Notes under the pieces: generated by a model
Databases searched by the model: none
What the model was told of the DNA's origin: nothing
What the model saw: only the letters and a program-made list of their open reading frames with translations
Part shown: positions 6,601 through 7,222 of the stretch, one piece after another
How positions within the stretch are numbered: position 1 is the first letter of the stretch
How the letters are laid out: the number at the start of each line of letters is the position of its first letter
Source: an uncultured Collinsella sp.
Lineage (GTDB): Bacteria > Actinomycetota > Coriobacteriia > Coriobacteriales > Coriobacteriaceae
Length of the DNA stretch: 7,222 nt
NCBI GenBank assembly: GCA_900554135.1
Contig: USFU01000085.1
Coordinates: 1-7,222, forward strand
Direction of reading: 5' to 3'
Made by a program: the position numbers and the translations under genes

Positions 6601-7222
6601 GTGGTGGCTGCGCGCGGCCGCGAAGACCGGCAAAGGATCCACCACGGACGTGTACGGATGCCAGAGGATGCGCCTGTCCCGCAGCGGCAGGGGCTCTTCT
6701 TTGCCCACGGCTGCCGCCTGTCCTGTCAGGGAGGGCACATGCCGGGACAGCGCAGGCAGCAGCACGGCGCAGGCATCGGCCAGTTCCTGCCAGCCCGCCG
6801 CATCCAGCCGGGCCACACGGGGCAGGACGACCACCGGCGCATCCTCGCCCCAGGCCGCCAGACGGCGACGCAAAAATTCAGGATTGTCGGCCAGCACCCG
6901 TTCCCGGTCATGCCGTTCCCCGGCGCTCAGGCCTTCCGGCTCTTCCGGCGCCATCAAGATCACCGCCGCCGGGCGCAGTCCTTTCAGGCGCAGGGCCTGC
7001 AGGGAGAGCAGCACATGATTGAGCGCGCCCAGGCAGTTGCTGCCCACCAGCAGGACAGGCAGATCCAGGGCCGCCATGAAATCCAGCGTGTCTTCTTCCT
7101 CATTGATGGGGACAGCCATGCCGCCCGCGCCTTCCACCAGCAGCAGGGAGGCCTCCGTCTCCTGCCAGTGGGCCCGGACATCCTCGGCCAGCCCGGCCAC
7201 CGTCAGGCGCTGCCCTTCTTCC
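6481..7222 (-). CDS. bioD: Chimeric frame: BioD (partial) - BioA start - ABC transporter tail
   Basis: One frame runs from the window end to TAA at 6481. The GTG at 7200 is not a real start: the frame continues to base 7222 (upstream residues EEGQRLT). From 7222 to about 6718 it is dethiobiotin synthetase, which makes dethiobiotin from DAPA, CO2 and ATP: LLLVEGAGGMAVPI is the BioD loop (compare VEGAGG in E. coli), followed by LVGSNCLGALNHVLL, matching the VGxxLGxxNHxLL pattern. The N-terminal P-loop is off the window. Next, about 6690-6571, comes the beginning of BioA, and 6600-6481 encodes the end of an ABC transporter. No real protein is expected to have this order. Codon and protein style in the bio part differ from the rest of the window (more GAA and CGG). 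Confidence 0.8.
   Translation of the reverse strand, partial: EEGQRLTVAGLAEDVRAHWQETEASLLLVEGAGGMAVPINEEEDTLDFMAALDLPVLLVGSNCLGALNHVLLSLQALRLKGLRPAAVILMAPEEPEGLSAGERHDRERVLADNPEFLRRRLAAWGEDAPVVVLPRVARLDAAGWQELADACAVLLPALSRHVPSLTGQAAAVGKEEPLPLRDRRILWHPYTSVVDPLPVFAAARSHHNRIVLDDGRVAGLGTHDELLAACPFYQEIYASQFKKEGH
6488..6495 (-). promoter_or_regulatory. Strong Shine-Dalgarno coupling the two ABC genes
   Basis: AAGGAGGG on the minus strand sits inside the last codons of the upstream ABC fragment, 7 bases before the ATG at 6480. The upstream TAA (6481-6483) abuts this ATG directly, a layout typical of translational coupling between subunits of one complex. Confidence 0.8.
6571..6708 (-). other. bioA: BioA N-terminal segment, in frame with BioD, truncated
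   Basis: Minus-strand residues RDRRILWHPYTSVVDPLPVF match the opening of BioA, the PLP aminotransferase that converts KAPA to DAPA; E. coli BioA has RHIWHPYTS...SPLPV at the same place. From PLPV to DGR the spacing equals that of E. coli BioA (21 residues, no gap). There is no stop between BioD and this segment, so it is either a BioD-BioA fusion or an overlapping gene starting at GTG 6706-6708 (reading GKEEPLPLRDRR). After DGR the expected BioA sequence (LVDGMSSWW) is absent and ABC transporter sequence begins. Confidence 0.75.

Noticed and set aside
6614..6640. NotI-like (6614-6621) and BamHI-like (6635-6640) sites near the join, suggesting a cloning vector
   Set aside because: Both lie inside a continuous BioA-like reading frame and are expected by chance in GC-rich DNA.

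Overview
The window reads as GC-rich gut-actinobacterial DNA, most like Collinsella or another Coriobacteriia member. This rests on the G/C-ending codon style, the protein sequences and the gene types, and no search was run. The last ~620 bases (about 6,600-7,222) look like DNA from a different organism, with a style resembling Desulfovibrionaceae. The join falls inside a short stretch shared by two unrelated genes.

Layout: (1) 1-1728, plus strand: the 3' part of an LTA-synthase/phosphoglycerol-transferase-like membrane sulfatase-fold protein. (2) 1729-2521: a gene-poor stretch of about 790 bp. It holds a 30-bp inverted repeat around a terminator hairpin, a second related terminator, a tandem array of about 5.5 palindromic 62-bp units, a TetR-type regulator remnant cut off at the array edge, and the terminator of the next gene. 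(3) 2522-3073, minus: a small Cys-rich flavodoxin-family protein with a recognisable promoter. (4) 3236-3373: six tandem copies of a 23-bp iteron at exact spacing, between the divergent flavodoxin gene and (5) 3420-4685, plus: an AAA ATPase with a DUF4143-type C-terminus. (6) 4714-6480, minus: a complete ABC exporter half-transporter. Directly upstream in its operon, with stop and start abutting, is (7) the last ~38 codons of a second ABC half-transporter. (8) Upstream of those codons, in the same frame, the sequence becomes the start of BioA, preceded by the C-terminal two-thirds of BioD, running off the window end.

The ABC pair would normally form a heterodimeric exporter, but its first subunit is replaced here by the BioD-BioA sequence. 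An assembly chimera is the simplest reading. The most interesting native signals are the 23-bp iteron array controlling, or serving, the ATPase gene, and the 62-bp palindromic array.
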